In this document: positions 1-8,053 of the stretch, in pieces
How positions within the stretch are numbered: the first letter of the stretch is position 1
How the letters are laid out: every line of letters starts with the position of its first letter
Origin: Chloroflexota bacterium
Lineage (GTDB): Bacteria; Chloroflexota; Anaerolineae; UBA7937; B3-Chlor
Direction: 5' to 3'
DNA: 63,066 nt
Assembly: GCA_030613785.1 (NCBI GenBank)
Contig: JAUWLF010000012.1
Coordinates: 1-63,066, forward strand
Translations under genes and position numbers: made by a program
Notes under the pieces: generated by a model
Databases searched by the model: none
The model's input: the letters and a program-made list of their open reading frames with translations, nothing else
What the model was told of the DNA's origin: nothing

Positions 1-272
1 CCGGTGAAGGGACGCACAAATTCCACGTTGACCTCGTCCGTCCCACTGCGGTGGTCGAAGTAGTCGTTGGACACGTTAGCGCCCGTGTGGAGGAGCAGCC
101 CTCCTAGCATCGTGAGCAGAAAATACCCCAGGTGGAAGCTACCCGTCCTGGCCCAGGCGATGACCGCTCCCAGCAGGATGGGCACCACCGTCGCTGTGAA
201 AAAGGGTGCTCGCACCTCGGCCAGCCAGATCTTCATCTTCTTGCCCCGCAGGGCGGCTACATTGTCGACCAT
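1..272 (-). CDS. menA: MenA/UbiA-family prenyltransferase, N-terminal part (runs off left edge)
   Basis: The reverse strand encodes about 90 residues from an ATG at 272, in a frame different from ftsK. Visible are a short basic N-terminus, hydrophobic helices (around residues 25-40 and 50-65) and, near residue 70, the sequence NDYFDHRSGTDE, which matches the first Asp-rich polyprenyl-diphosphate motif of MenA (NDYxDxxxGTD). The start is supported by an AGAGGAGG ribosome site a few bases upstream and a 16-nt overlap with the ftsK 3' end, suggesting translational coupling. MenA attaches the isoprenoid tail to 1,4-dihydroxy-2-naphthoate in menaquinone synthesis at the membrane. Only the first third is visible, so another UbiA-family prenyltransferase is possible. 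Confidence 0.75.
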   Translation of the reverse strand, partial: MVDNVAALRGKKMKIWLAEVRAPFFTATVVPILLGAVIAWARTGSFHLGYFLLTMLGGLLLHTGANVSNDYFDHRSGTDEVNVEFVRPFT

Positions 273-2440
273 GTCATCTCCTCCTCTGTTTCCAGTACTT
301 TGCGCGGACGACCGGCGCCCTGCACCGGTCCCACAACGCCTTGCTCTTCCATCCGGTCTATGAGGCGCGCCGCCCTGACGTAGCCGATGCGCAGGCGGCG
401 CTGGAGAAACGATATGGAGGCGCGCTTCTCCCGCCTGGCCAGGGCGATGGCTTCATCCAGAAGCTCATCTTCCGGCTCGTCTTCTGCTTCTGGTTCCGGC
501 GTCATGTCGGGCCACATGAGTTGCTGGACTGGCTCTTCCGCCGTCGACTCGCGCGGAACCTCCATTCCCTTCCAGAAGAGGACTAGCCTCTCCAACTCTT
601 TGTCCGACACAAAGCAGCCCTGAAGGCGAACGGGCCTGCCGGAGTCCGACGCCATATACAGCATATCCCCTCGTCCCAACAGCTTCTCCGCCCCGCGCAT
701 GTCCAATACCACCCGGGAATCCGTCTGAGAGGTCATGGCGAAGGAGATGCGGGCTGGGAAGTTGGCCTTGATCAGACCTGTCACCACGTCCACCGAGGGG
801 CGCTGTGTGGCGATGATCAGGTGTATCCCCGTCGCTCTGGACATCTGTGCCAGGCGACACAGCGATCTCTCCACTTCGTCTGGAGCGACCATCATCAGGT
901 CGGCCAGCTCGTCCACCACGACCAAGATGTAAGGCAGGGGCCTCTCTCCTTGTGGCAGCACCTTCTCGTTGTAGTGGTCTATGTTGCGAGCCTGGGCGCT
1001 GGAAAAGAGCTTGTAGCGACGATCCATCTCCCGCAGAACCCACTTCAACGTTGCCACCACCCTATCGATCTCCACCACCACCGGCGCCAGCAGATGGGGG
1101 ATGCCGTTGAAGTTGACCAGCTCCACCCTCTTGGGGTCTATCATCAGCAGTCTCAGCTCGTCGGGGGAGTTGTTAAACAGAAGGCAGGTGACGATGGAGT
1201 TGATGCAGACGCTCTTTCCGGACCCAGTAGCCCCGGCGATGAGCAGATGGGGCATCCGTCCCAGGTCAGCCACCACCGGCGCCCCGGACACATCGCTTCC
1301 CAGGGCGATCTTGAGCCTGGAGTCCATCTGGTCAAACTCCTCCGATTCTATCACCCCACGCAGGGAGACCAGGGAGACGTCAACGTTGGGGACCTCTATG
1401 CCGACGATGGGACGACCGGGAACCGGGGCTTCGATGCGTATGGGGGCCGCCGCCAACGCCAGGGACAGGTCCCGCGCCAGCGCGTCGATCTGGCTGACTT
1501 TGACCTTGGCCCTGGTTGGCTTGCCGTCTCGGCCCTTGCGTTCCACGTATCCGGGCTCCAGTCCGAACTGGGTGACTGTCGGCCCCTGGTTCACCTCCAC
1601 CACCTTGGCGGGGACTCCGAAGCTGTGGAGGGCGTCCTCGATGATCCGTACCTTGCGCCTGATCTCACTTTCGCTGAGTTCCTGCTCAATGTTCTGCTCC
1701 AGTATGTTCTGAACCGAGGGCAAGTGCCATTCCTTGCCGGCGCCGACGATGTGTGGGAGCGGCAGCGTGTCTCGGCGTGGCCGGGTTTGCTCCCCGCTGG
1801 GGGAGGGTCTCAGCAACTCGGATACCTTTTCGGTCACGCGCGCAGAAACTCGCTGGTCGGTTGCCGGCAGGGTATGGATCTGGAGACGGGCCGGACGATC
1901 GCGATACGCGGTCTTCAGGGCAAGCCAGGCTCGTTTCAGGTTTGCTCCGAGTTGGACTATGGAGATGCCGAGAAGCAGGATCAACCCGACTGTGCCCAGC
2001 GCGGCCAGTGTGATGTAGGCTCCGATAGTTCCCACGCTGGCGGTGAGAGCCTGGCTCACCAGCCATCCCAGGTATCCCCCACCGCCCCCTGCCGCCGCCA
2101 GTTGCTGGGCATCCTCGGGGAATGACAGCAGATGGATCGTGCTCAGACAGGTGACGAAAATGAGGATCGCGCCCAGGGTCCTGCCCCATTCCAGGCCAGG
2201 CTGCCGACCCAGACTTTCCAGGAGGAGCCAGAAGCCCATCACCCCCAGGGCAATGGGCACGAAGTAGACACCCCAGCCAAGGAGCCGCTGCAGCAGCAGT
2301 ATCCAGCCCTCGGTGAGAGGGTCCCGGGTGATGGAGGCCAGACTGAGCCCAGTGATCGCAGCCACGCCCAAGAAGGCCAAAGCTACTACCTTCAGGGTGG
2401 GAGGGCGGGTTCCTTTGCGGCTGGTCTTGCGGCGGGCCAT
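257..2440 (-). CDS. ftsK: DNA translocase FtsK/SpoIIIE
   Basis: 727 aa. Four or five hydrophobic segments within residues 18-165 form the septal membrane anchor, followed by a short linker (about 170-240) rather than the long Pro/Gln linker of E. coli FtsK. The alpha domain contains FGVPAKVVEVNQGPTVTQFG (about 274-293). The RecA-like motor has Walker A GATGSGKS (403-410) and Walker B ILVVVDE (505-511). The C-terminal winged-helix gamma domain (about 655-715) contains SFLQRRLRIGYVRAARLIDRM and should read polar KOPS-like sites. It pumps chromosome termini through the closing septum. It lies between the uracil-DNA glycosylase upstream (2 nt gap) and the overlapping menA-like gene downstream, so the three probably form one minus-strand operon. 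Confidence 0.95.
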   Translation of the reverse strand: MARRKTSRKGTRPPTLKVVALAFLGVAAITGLSLASITRDPLTEGWILLLQRLLGWGVYFVPIALGVMGFWLLLESLGRQPGLEWGRTLGAILIFVTCLSTIHLLSFPEDAQQLAAAGGGGGYLGWLVSQALTASVGTIGAYITLAALGTVGLILLLGISIVQLGANLKRAWLALKTAYRDRPARLQIHTLPATDQRVSARVTEKVSELLRPSPSGEQTRPRRDTLPLPHIVGAGKEWHLPSVQNILEQNIEQELSESEIRRKVRIIEDALHSFGVPAKVVEVNQGPTVTQFGLEPGYVERKGRDGKPTRAKVKVSQIDALARDLSLALAAAPIRIEAPVPGRPIVGIEVPNVDVSLVSLRGVIESEEFDQMDSRLKIALGSDVSGAPVVADLGRMPHLLIAGATGSGKSVCINSIVTCLLFNNSPDELRLLMIDPKRVELVNFNGIPHLLAPVVVEIDRVVATLKWVLREMDRRYKLFSSAQARNIDHYNEKVLPQGERPLPYILVVVDELADLMMVAPDEVERSLCRLAQMSRATGIHLIIATQRPSVDVVTGLIKANFPARISFAMTSQTDSRVVLDMRGAEKLLGRGDMLYMASDSGRPVRLQGCFVSDKELERLVLFWKGMEVPRESTAEEPVQQLMWPDMTPEPEAEDEPEDELLDEAIALARREKRASISFLQRRLRIGYVRAARLIDRMEEQGVVGPVQGAGRPRKVLETEEEMTWSTM

Positions 2441-2442
2441 AT

Positions 2443-3051
2443 CTAGAACAGGCTCAATTGCTTCGGGTCTTGCAGAACTTCCATGTCAGCGATTCCATCG
2501 CCTTCCGCCAGGACTTGAGGGATCTTGGCCATGTCCTCCTCGATTACCTGGAGCCATCTCCGTTGGTGCAAGGCGGCGGCGGGGTGGTACATGGGGTAGT
2601 AGATGATGCCTCCCATCTTGCGCGGCTGCCCGTGAATGTGGGAGATCTTGGCGCCGGGGAAGTAGCGCTCCATGGAGAAACGGCCCAGGGTGACGATCAT
2701 TCGCGGCCCGATCAGTTCGATTTGCCTGTCCAGGTGGGGTTTGCAGGCCTCAATCTCTTCGGGCTGAGGGTCACGGTTGCGCGGAGCTCGGCATTTGATC
2801 ACGTTGCAGATGTAGACGTCCTCTCTGGTCAGGCCGATTCCTTCCAGCAACTCCTCAAGTAATCGGCCGGCTTGCCCCACGAAGGGACGCCCTTGCTGGT
2901 CCTCGTGGAAGCCGGGGCCCTCCCCGATGAATACGATCTCCGCTCCCTCCGGGCCCTCGCCGGGCACGGTGTTAGTGCGCGCCTGGGAGAGGATACAGCG
3001 CTCGCAGTTGGCGATCTCCTCATAAAGTTCAGTCAATGCAGACACGGACAT
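2443..3051 (-). CDS. Uracil-DNA glycosylase, family 4 (iron-sulfur)
   Basis: About 202 aa, the usual size for thermophile-type family 4 UDGs. The four likely [4Fe-4S] cysteines are in NCERCILS, NVIKCRAP and EACKPHL. Motif 1 GEGPGFHEDQQGRPFVGQAG carries the uracil-pocket residues (family 4 consensus GEAPGxxED) and motif 3 is HPAAALH. It excises uracil from DNA in base-excision repair. Start: GGAGG lies only one base before the ATG at 3051, whereas a GTG two codons later (3045) has 7-base spacing, so the real start may be 3045. The longer open frame up to 3246 has no family similarity. Downstream gene is ftsK on the same strand. Confidence 0.9.
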   Translation of the reverse strand: MSVSALTELYEEIANCERCILSQARTNTVPGEGPEGAEIVFIGEGPGFHEDQQGRPFVGQAGRLLEELLEGIGLTREDVYICNVIKCRAPRNRDPQPEEIEACKPHLDRQIELIGPRMIVTLGRFSMERYFPGAKISHIHGQPRKMGGIIYYPMYHPAAALHQRRWLQVIEEDMAKIPQVLAEGDGIADMEVLQDPKQLSLF

Positions 3052-3176
3052 GCCTCCTCGAGATTCGAAGGGTACTGTGCGTCGGAACAGCCCTTGAAAG
3101 TCCTGCGGCGTCCTGTGCAGATGCCTATAGAAGCTACCAGATTCTACCACAGGTGGTGCCGATTGTCTAAGCGGGA

Positions 3177-3603
3177 CAGGTTGCCAACTTGCCCTACGGG
3201 TGGATATGTGGACGTTGGAGGGGAGACCGTTGAGGAATGGTGTCATGTTGCCGCAGAGTGTGGGCGCGCTTCAGGTGCGACGGGACTTGTGATCTCCTCA
3301 ACGGCAGGACAAGTTGCCAACTTGTCCTACGGGTGGATGTGTTGGGGTTGCAGGGGGACACCGTTGAGGAGCGGTATCATACTGTAGCGGAGTGTGGACA
3401 CCCCTGTGGTGCGGTGGGACTCGTGATCTTCTCAGCGGTAGGATAGGTTGCCAACCCGTCCTACGGGTGGATGAGTGGCGGTTGGAGGGGCAGACCGTTG
3501 AGGAATGGTGTCATGTTGCCGCAGAGTGTCGGCCCGGTAGTCGAGCGACGGGACTCGTGATCTCCTCAACGGTAGGAGAGGCTGCCAACCTGTCCTACGC
3601 GTA
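3177..3603. repeat. Three tandem 134-bp palindromic units plus a partial fourth
   Basis: The core TTGCCAACTT (and variants) recurs at 3181, 3314, 3448 and 3582, giving periods of 133, 134 and 134 bp. Each unit has two nested symmetries. One is a short-loop palindrome, best seen around 3314 as AGGACAAGTTG, one base, CAACTTGTCCT. The other is a spaced inverted repeat, for example CCGTTGAGGA at 3227-3236 with TCCTCAACGG at 3295-3304. The units differ from each other by scattered changes, many in loops. They sit upstream of the uracil-DNA glycosylase gene and between divergent transcription units. The unit length and palindromes rule out CRISPR. They look like amplified REP/BIME-type elements. 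No open frame here is credible. Confidence 0.85.
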
Positions 3604-3760
3604 GAGAGGTGGGCGTCGGCAGATCGCTGGGCTGGGCATCACAGCAGGTGCGTGTCGAGTCTCCGGAGACAAGAAACTCGCCAGAACGGCCGTTCTGCGT
3701 TGGCATGAGCTGAGTGCACAGATCTGCCAAGAGAGGGTGCAAGAGCAGTTCCGCGCTACC

Positions 3761-3789
3761 TTGTCTTGTTGACCATTGCGTGGTATACT
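3761..3789 (+). promoter_or_regulatory. Sigma70-type promoter for the membrane/MutL-like cluster
   Basis: TTGTCT at 3761-3766 and TATACT at 3784-3789 are separated by exactly 17 bases. This lies about 160-190 bases before the first gene of the cluster. The rest of the gene-free stretch 3052-3949, apart from the tandem repeats, shows nothing I can name. Confidence 0.6.
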
Positions 3790-3949
3790 TATACACTGAG
3801 AGCTACCGCTGGCGTCGTGGAGTGGGGCCGCAGTGCTGCAAGACAGGATTGCGAGACCGCCGGGTTCACCGTCTTGTAGGGTTGACGCCCGGAACGGCTG
3901 AAGCTGGTCGGTCAGGCCTCGGCGGTAGACAGTAGCCGGTGGATGTGGT

Positions 3950-4303
3950 GTGTCTGCGGACCGGCACGAGGGAGTGGGAGAGGTGAGACAGAGCGCCAAT
4001 CACCAAGAGCAGTTGATCGACAGCCTGGCGCGCCGGTTGGACAACTGGAAGCTCACCACCCCTGCCATCGCTTTCTTTGAGACTCACAAGCCCCTCAGCT
4101 TTATCGCCAGTCAGTCATTATTGGTTTTGCAGCCCCTTCTGACGCTCTTCCTGGGTGATGCGTCACTGGAGGACTACGTGATGCTGCTCGAAGATAGGAG
4201 CAACGTAGATCGCATCATCTGTCGCCTGGAGGAGCTGCAGGGCGATCCTGGCGCTGCGGAGCCTGCTGTTCCCGGTGAGGGGGAGAGGTCTTGGAGACGA
4301 TAG
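3950..4303 (+). CDS. Conserved-looking small hypothetical protein
   Basis: 117 aa from GTG 3950, or 106 aa from a better-placed GTG at 3983, which follows GGGAGTGGGAGAG. I do not recognise the family. The body (LIDSLARRLDNWKLTTPAIAF) is amphipathic, followed by a hydrophobic stretch SLLVLQPLLTLFLG (about residues 57-70) that could be a membrane or membrane-surface helix, then DYVMLLEDRSNVDRIICRLEEL. The C-terminus overlaps the next gene by 13 nt in another frame, implying coupled translation. First gene of the co-directional membrane/MutL-like cluster; its job there is unknown. Confidence 0.6.
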   Translation: MSADRHEGVGEVRQSANHQEQLIDSLARRLDNWKLTTPAIAFFETHKPLSFIASQSLLVLQPLLTLFLGDASLEDYVMLLEDRSNVDRIICRLEELQGDPGAAEPAVPGEGERSWRR

Positions 4304-5070
4304 CTTCCATTCTCGGCAACCTGGGGATAAGCGAGCAGCACGCCCTGATGTTTGCGCTGTTGCTGCCCTTTTTCCCCCTTCTCCTCATCCTCAATCGCAT
4401 GGTACGGGAGAGAGGCAGTCCTCCACTTCGCCCCATCCCTGGCTACGACGCTCTGGACGAGTACGTCGGCCAGGCGACAGAGAGCGGGCGCTCTTTGCAC
4501 ATCTCTATGGGGACCGGAGGTGTGGGCACAGGGGAAACCGCGGAGAGTCTGGCTGGAGTCTATGTCTTGGAGCGAATTGCAGCTCAGGCGGCTGCCTCGG
4601 GTCTGAGACCCATCGTTACTGTGTCCGACCCCTCACTTCTTCCGGTAGCCCAAGACGTGTTGCGTAATGCCTACGCGGTCCACGGGTATCAGGAGGAATA
4701 CGACCCCACTTGTGTACGGTTCATCTCGTCTGACAAAGTGGCCTATTCCGCCGGGGTGACGGATATTCTAGATCACTCCGACGTGGCGGCCAATATCATG
4801 GTAGGGAGCTTCGGTGACGAGTTTCTGTTGATGAGTGAGGTCGGAGCTCGGAGGGAGCTGGGCCAGGTGGGTGGAGCGACCTCCCCTCAGATCTTGCCCT
4901 TCGTCTACGCATCGGTGGATCATTCCCTGATCGGTGAGGAGATATTCGCCGCTGGTGCCTACCTGCTCAAGAAAACCAGTCACATCGCCAGCCTGGCAAC
5001 TCAAGACTGGCTGAGAACGGCGATCATAGTCGCCATCGTGATTGGCATCCTGCTAACGAGCCTGGCTTGA
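4291..5070 (+). CDS. Membrane-anchored hypothetical protein (DUF6754-like)
   Basis: 259 aa from a TTG at 4291 that follows GGGGGAGAGG. One transmembrane helix near the N-terminus (about residues 18-36, ALMFALLLPFFPLLLIL) and one at the extreme C-terminus (about 241-258) flank a soluble domain rich in small residues, including GRSLHISMGTGGVGTGET, VSDPSLLPVAQDVLRNAY and NIMVGSFGDEFLLMSEVG. It resembles proteins annotated DUF6754 as far as I can recall, so the family name is tentative. No catalytic motif is evident. It overlaps its upstream neighbour and lies 54 nt before a multi-span membrane protein. Confidence 0.7.
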   Translation: METIASILGNLGISEQHALMFALLLPFFPLLLILNRMVRERGSPPLRPIPGYDALDEYVGQATESGRSLHISMGTGGVGTGETAESLAGVYVLERIAAQAAASGLRPIVTVSDPSLLPVAQDVLRNAYAVHGYQEEYDPTCVRFISSDKVAYSAGVTDILDHSDVAANIMVGSFGDEFLLMSEVGARRELGQVGGATSPQILPFVYASVDHSLIGEEIFAAGAYLLKKTSHIASLATQDWLRTAIIVAIVIGILLTSLA

Positions 5071-5124
5071 ACGGCAATTGGAGCCGGGGTTGAAGCCTGG
5101 CAGGTGTGTTCAGAGGGTGTCTAG

Positions 5125-5784
5125 ATGAGAGGACTCATCAACGCTCTTACCATAGGCATAAAACGAACGATCCCTATGGCCATAGCCATCGCCATAGGGT
5201 CTCTGATGCTTGTGGACTTCTTCTTCGATGAAACACACATCAATGCTCTGGGCGCGTTCTTCCTGCAGTCGACGGTGATCGTCGTCGCCTTCGCTCTGCT
5301 GCTGGGCCTGCTGAACGTGTTGGTGGTGCATGTGAGGAAGATCGGCAAGCGCAAGGAGGGCTGGCTGTACAGCATCTGTCTGCTGGGGGCCGCAGTGGCT
5401 GTGATACTGGCTGGCATACCTGGCCCCGACAGCTCCGTCCTGAAATGGATCTTCGACAACGTCCAGTACCCCCTTCAGGCGACTACCTTCTCCCTGCTTG
5501 CTTTCTATGTGGCCACGGCGGCGTACCGAGGCTTTCGTCTTCGCAGCCTGGAGTCTCTGGCCTTCGTCGCCGCGGTGATCTTGGTGCTGCTGGGCCAGGT
5601 ACCGATAGGGAGGTATCTGGGCGATCTTGTGCCCGCAGCCAAGGACTGGATACTGAATGTACCCAGCACCGCAGGGGTGCGGGGCATCATCATCGGTGTG
5701 GCTCTAGGAACCATCGCCACTGGGGTGCGAGTCCTGATGGGATTTGATCGCCCTTACGGTGGTGAAGGGAGCGAGACGCGATGA
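5125..5784 (+). CDS. Multi-span membrane protein, unknown function
   Basis: 219 aa, ATG start. Hydrophobicity suggests six transmembrane helices (about residues 15-32, 45-68, 80-97, 115-132, 143-160, 185-203). There is no signal peptide and no recognised transporter motif. The stop overlaps the next start (ATGA at 5781-5784), so it is translationally coupled to the zinc-ribbon protein. Function is not assignable; context suggests it is an integral subunit of the same membrane assembly. Confidence 0.7.
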   Translation: MRGLINALTIGIKRTIPMAIAIAIGSLMLVDFFFDETHINALGAFFLQSTVIVVAFALLLGLLNVLVVHVRKIGKRKEGWLYSICLLGAAVAVILAGIPGPDSSVLKWIFDNVQYPLQATTFSLLAFYVATAAYRGFRLRSLESLAFVAAVILVLLGQVPIGRYLGDLVPAAKDWILNVPSTAGVRGIIIGVALGTIATGVRVLMGFDRPYGGEGSETR

Positions 5785-7352
5785 TCGACTGTCCTCACTG
5801 CGGGGCTGCCAACAGGGAAGGAAGCAAGTTCTGCGGTGACTGTGGTCAGCCATTGGGCGCGTCTGGCGAGTTGGCTTGTCCGATGTGCGATACTCCCAAT
5901 AGGCCCGGGAGCACCGTGTGCAGGGAGTGCGGAGCCCGCCTGGTGCCTGTTTCCGTCCCCTTGACTGAGGAGTCGCCTGAACCGCTCGAGGTCGGAGAGG
6001 AAGGGCTCTCACTTGAGAGTGCCGAGGAAGAAGAGACCGCCCCGGAGCCTGGCGAGCCCTCAGAGGTGGAGCAACCCTCTGACATACCCGAGGCGCTGCC
6101 TGGGGAACCGATGCCACCGTGGGTGAAGAAGCTAGAGGGCATTTCGCCTGAGGAGCTGCCCGCCGAGGAGGGGGAGGAGGCGCGACTGGCTCCTGGTGAG
6201 CTTCCGGACTGGCTTGAAGTACCTCCGGAGTTTGAGGGCATGTTCACCGAGGCGGCTCCAACGGCGGAGGAGGAGATACCGCGTGGAGAGATCCCGTCTT
6301 GGCTCGAGGTGCTGCGGCCTACGGAGGAGGGAGTAGGCGAGCCAGCAGAGCCAGGCGGTCCTGTGGAAGCAACGGGTTTGCTCAAGGGCATCAAGGGCGC
6401 CCTGGCCGTAGAGCCCATCCTGGCCATTCCTCGACGCGCTGGACCTGTATCTCCTTTCTTGCCTTCTGAGACGGCAATTGAGCGAGCCGGCCTCTTCGAG
6501 ACCATCCTGAGAGAGCCAGTGCGGCCAAGTGCTGAAATCACGCGTCCACGGGGCAGGGGAATGCTGCTGGCCTCGACCATCCGCTGGATCATTTATCTCA
6601 TCGTGGCTATGGCTGTCGCCGTACCCATGCTATTGGGGAGTAACTGGACGGCAGGTTACTTGCGGGCTAGCGCCCCCACCGTGGCGTTCTATGAGACCAT
6701 CGAAAACCTGGCTCCTGAATCGGTGGTGTTGATCTCTCACGACTACAATCCTGGTGTGGCGGCGGAGATGGCACCTCAGGTGGAGGTGGTCCTTGATCAT
6801 CTCATGGGGCGCCAAGCGCGATTGATCAATGTCAGCCTGACCCCCGAGGGTCCCCGTCTGTCACAGCGGATCTTGGACAGAGTTGCCGAGGCTCATGGGT
6901 ATGTGCTTGGGGAGGACTACGTCAACCTGGGGTATGTCGTGGGTGTCGAGGCGGGTCCGCGCTCCGTAGTTGAGGGCTTTGTGAGCGGGGGGGGGACGGA
7001 CTTCGCTGAGGGCATCGAGGACATTGCGTTGATCGTGGAGTTCGCGGGGGCGCCGACGTACCTTCGCCTGTGGCTGGAGCAGGTGCAAGGTCCCTATCAG
7101 GTGCCGATGGTGGCCGGCGTGAGTGCGACAGTAGACCCTTTCGCCAGGCCCTACTATCGCAATCAAGCTACAAGTCAGCTGCTGGGTATGATGACCGGAC
7201 TGGTGGGGGCAGCCGAATACGAGCGGCATAGCGGGTATCCTGGCGTGGCCTTGGCTAGCATGGACTCCCAATCTGTGGTCCATGTCAGCGTGGTCCTGCT
7301 GGTGCTCATTGGAAACGTGGCCTACTTCAGCGGTAGGTCAAAGAGGGGATGA
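5781..7352 (+). CDS. Double zinc-ribbon membrane protein with acidic linker
   Basis: 523 aa. Two N-terminal zinc ribbons have ligand pairs C4/C7 with C18/C21, and C33/C36 with C47/C50. An acidic, Pro/Glu-rich and probably disordered region (about 55-200) contains three copies of a short W-L type motif (MPPWVKKL, LPDWLEVP, IPSWLEVL). A transmembrane helix follows at about 267-286, then a domain of about 210 residues and a second C-terminal helix (about 500-517). With two helices and a cytoplasmic zinc-ribbon end, the middle domain would be extracytoplasmic. The tandem WL motifs look like docking peptides for a partner. Function unknown; coupled to the gene before and followed after 6 nt by another membrane protein. 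Confidence 0.8.
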   Translation: MIDCPHCGAANREGSKFCGDCGQPLGASGELACPMCDTPNRPGSTVCRECGARLVPVSVPLTEESPEPLEVGEEGLSLESAEEEETAPEPGEPSEVEQPSDIPEALPGEPMPPWVKKLEGISPEELPAEEGEEARLAPGELPDWLEVPPEFEGMFTEAAPTAEEEIPRGEIPSWLEVLRPTEEGVGEPAEPGGPVEATGLLKGIKGALAVEPILAIPRRAGPVSPFLPSETAIERAGLFETILREPVRPSAEITRPRGRGMLLASTIRWIIYLIVAMAVAVPMLLGSNWTAGYLRASAPTVAFYETIENLAPESVVLISHDYNPGVAAEMAPQVEVVLDHLMGRQARLINVSLTPEGPRLSQRILDRVAEAHGYVLGEDYVNLGYVVGVEAGPRSVVEGFVSGGGTDFAEGIEDIALIVEFAGAPTYLRLWLEQVQGPYQVPMVAGVSATVDPFARPYYRNQATSQLLGMMTGLVGAAEYERHSGYPGVALASMDSQSVVHVSVVLLVLIGNVAYFSGRSKRG

Positions 7353-7358
7353 GAGGCG

Positions 7359-8009
7359 ATGAGTGAGGTCTTCGCCGTCTGGGTTGCAGCCATCTTGACT
7401 TTGATGGTCTATAGCTATCTCTTCGCTGACAACCCCCTGTATCGAATCGCCGAGCATCTATTTGTGGGATCTTCGGTAGGCTATGCGGCAGTGATCATCG
7501 TTCACACCATCTTGCGACCCCGCCTGTTCGAGCCCCTGCAACGGGATCTAACGAGCAACTGGCCCTACCTTATCCCCTTGCTTCTGGGGCTGCTATTGCT
7601 GACCAAGGCCCACAGCAGCCTTGCCTGGTTGGGGAACACTTCTCTTGGTTTTCTGTTCGGGGTTGGCGCGGCTTTGGCCATCGGGGGTGCGCTGTTGGGC
7701 TCTTTGCTACCCCAGATTCAGGCTTCCTGGGTTTCCGTCTCTCCCGTGACGGCCGGAGGGAGCAGGGCCGCTGTGGATAATCTCTTTCTCGCCGTGGGCA
7801 CTATTGGCACATTGGCCTATTTCTATTTCACGATGGGCGTGAGCAAGGGGCCGAGCAGAGCGTTCATCAGGATCTGGGCCGCCGTCGGCAAGTGGGTGAT
7901 GTTGATCACCTTTGGTGCCATATTCGGCAACAGGATAATGGCCTACGTCTCTCTCCTGATCGAGCGGGTACACTTCCTGCTAGGTGACTGGCTGGGGCTC
8001 ATAGGGTAG
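7359..8009 (+). CDS. Multi-span membrane protein, unknown function
   Basis: 216 aa, ATG start preceded by GAGAGG. About six hydrophobic segments (around residues 3-22, 38-55, 68-84, 92-118, 143-160, 173-192). The segment YLFADNPLYRIAEHLFVGSSVGY is the most distinctive. I do not recognise a family. It is co-directional and tightly spaced with the zinc-ribbon protein before it and the MutL-like ATPase after it. Confidence 0.7.
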   Translation: MSEVFAVWVAAILTLMVYSYLFADNPLYRIAEHLFVGSSVGYAAVIIVHTILRPRLFEPLQRDLTSNWPYLIPLLLGLLLLTKAHSSLAWLGNTSLGFLFGVGAALAIGGALLGSLLPQIQASWVSVSPVTAGGSRAAVDNLFLAVGTIGTLAYFYFTMGVSKGPSRAFIRIWAAVGKWVMLITFGAIFGNRIMAYVSLLIERVHFLLGDWLGLIG

Positions 8010-8053
8010 GCCATAGATACTTCAGACTGGCGTGAAGGCAGAGCAGAGGGTTC

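Noticed and set aside
3177..3603. CRISPR array
   Set aside because: Units are 134 bp, repeats are not separated by unique spacers of constant size, and the whole unit is repeated.
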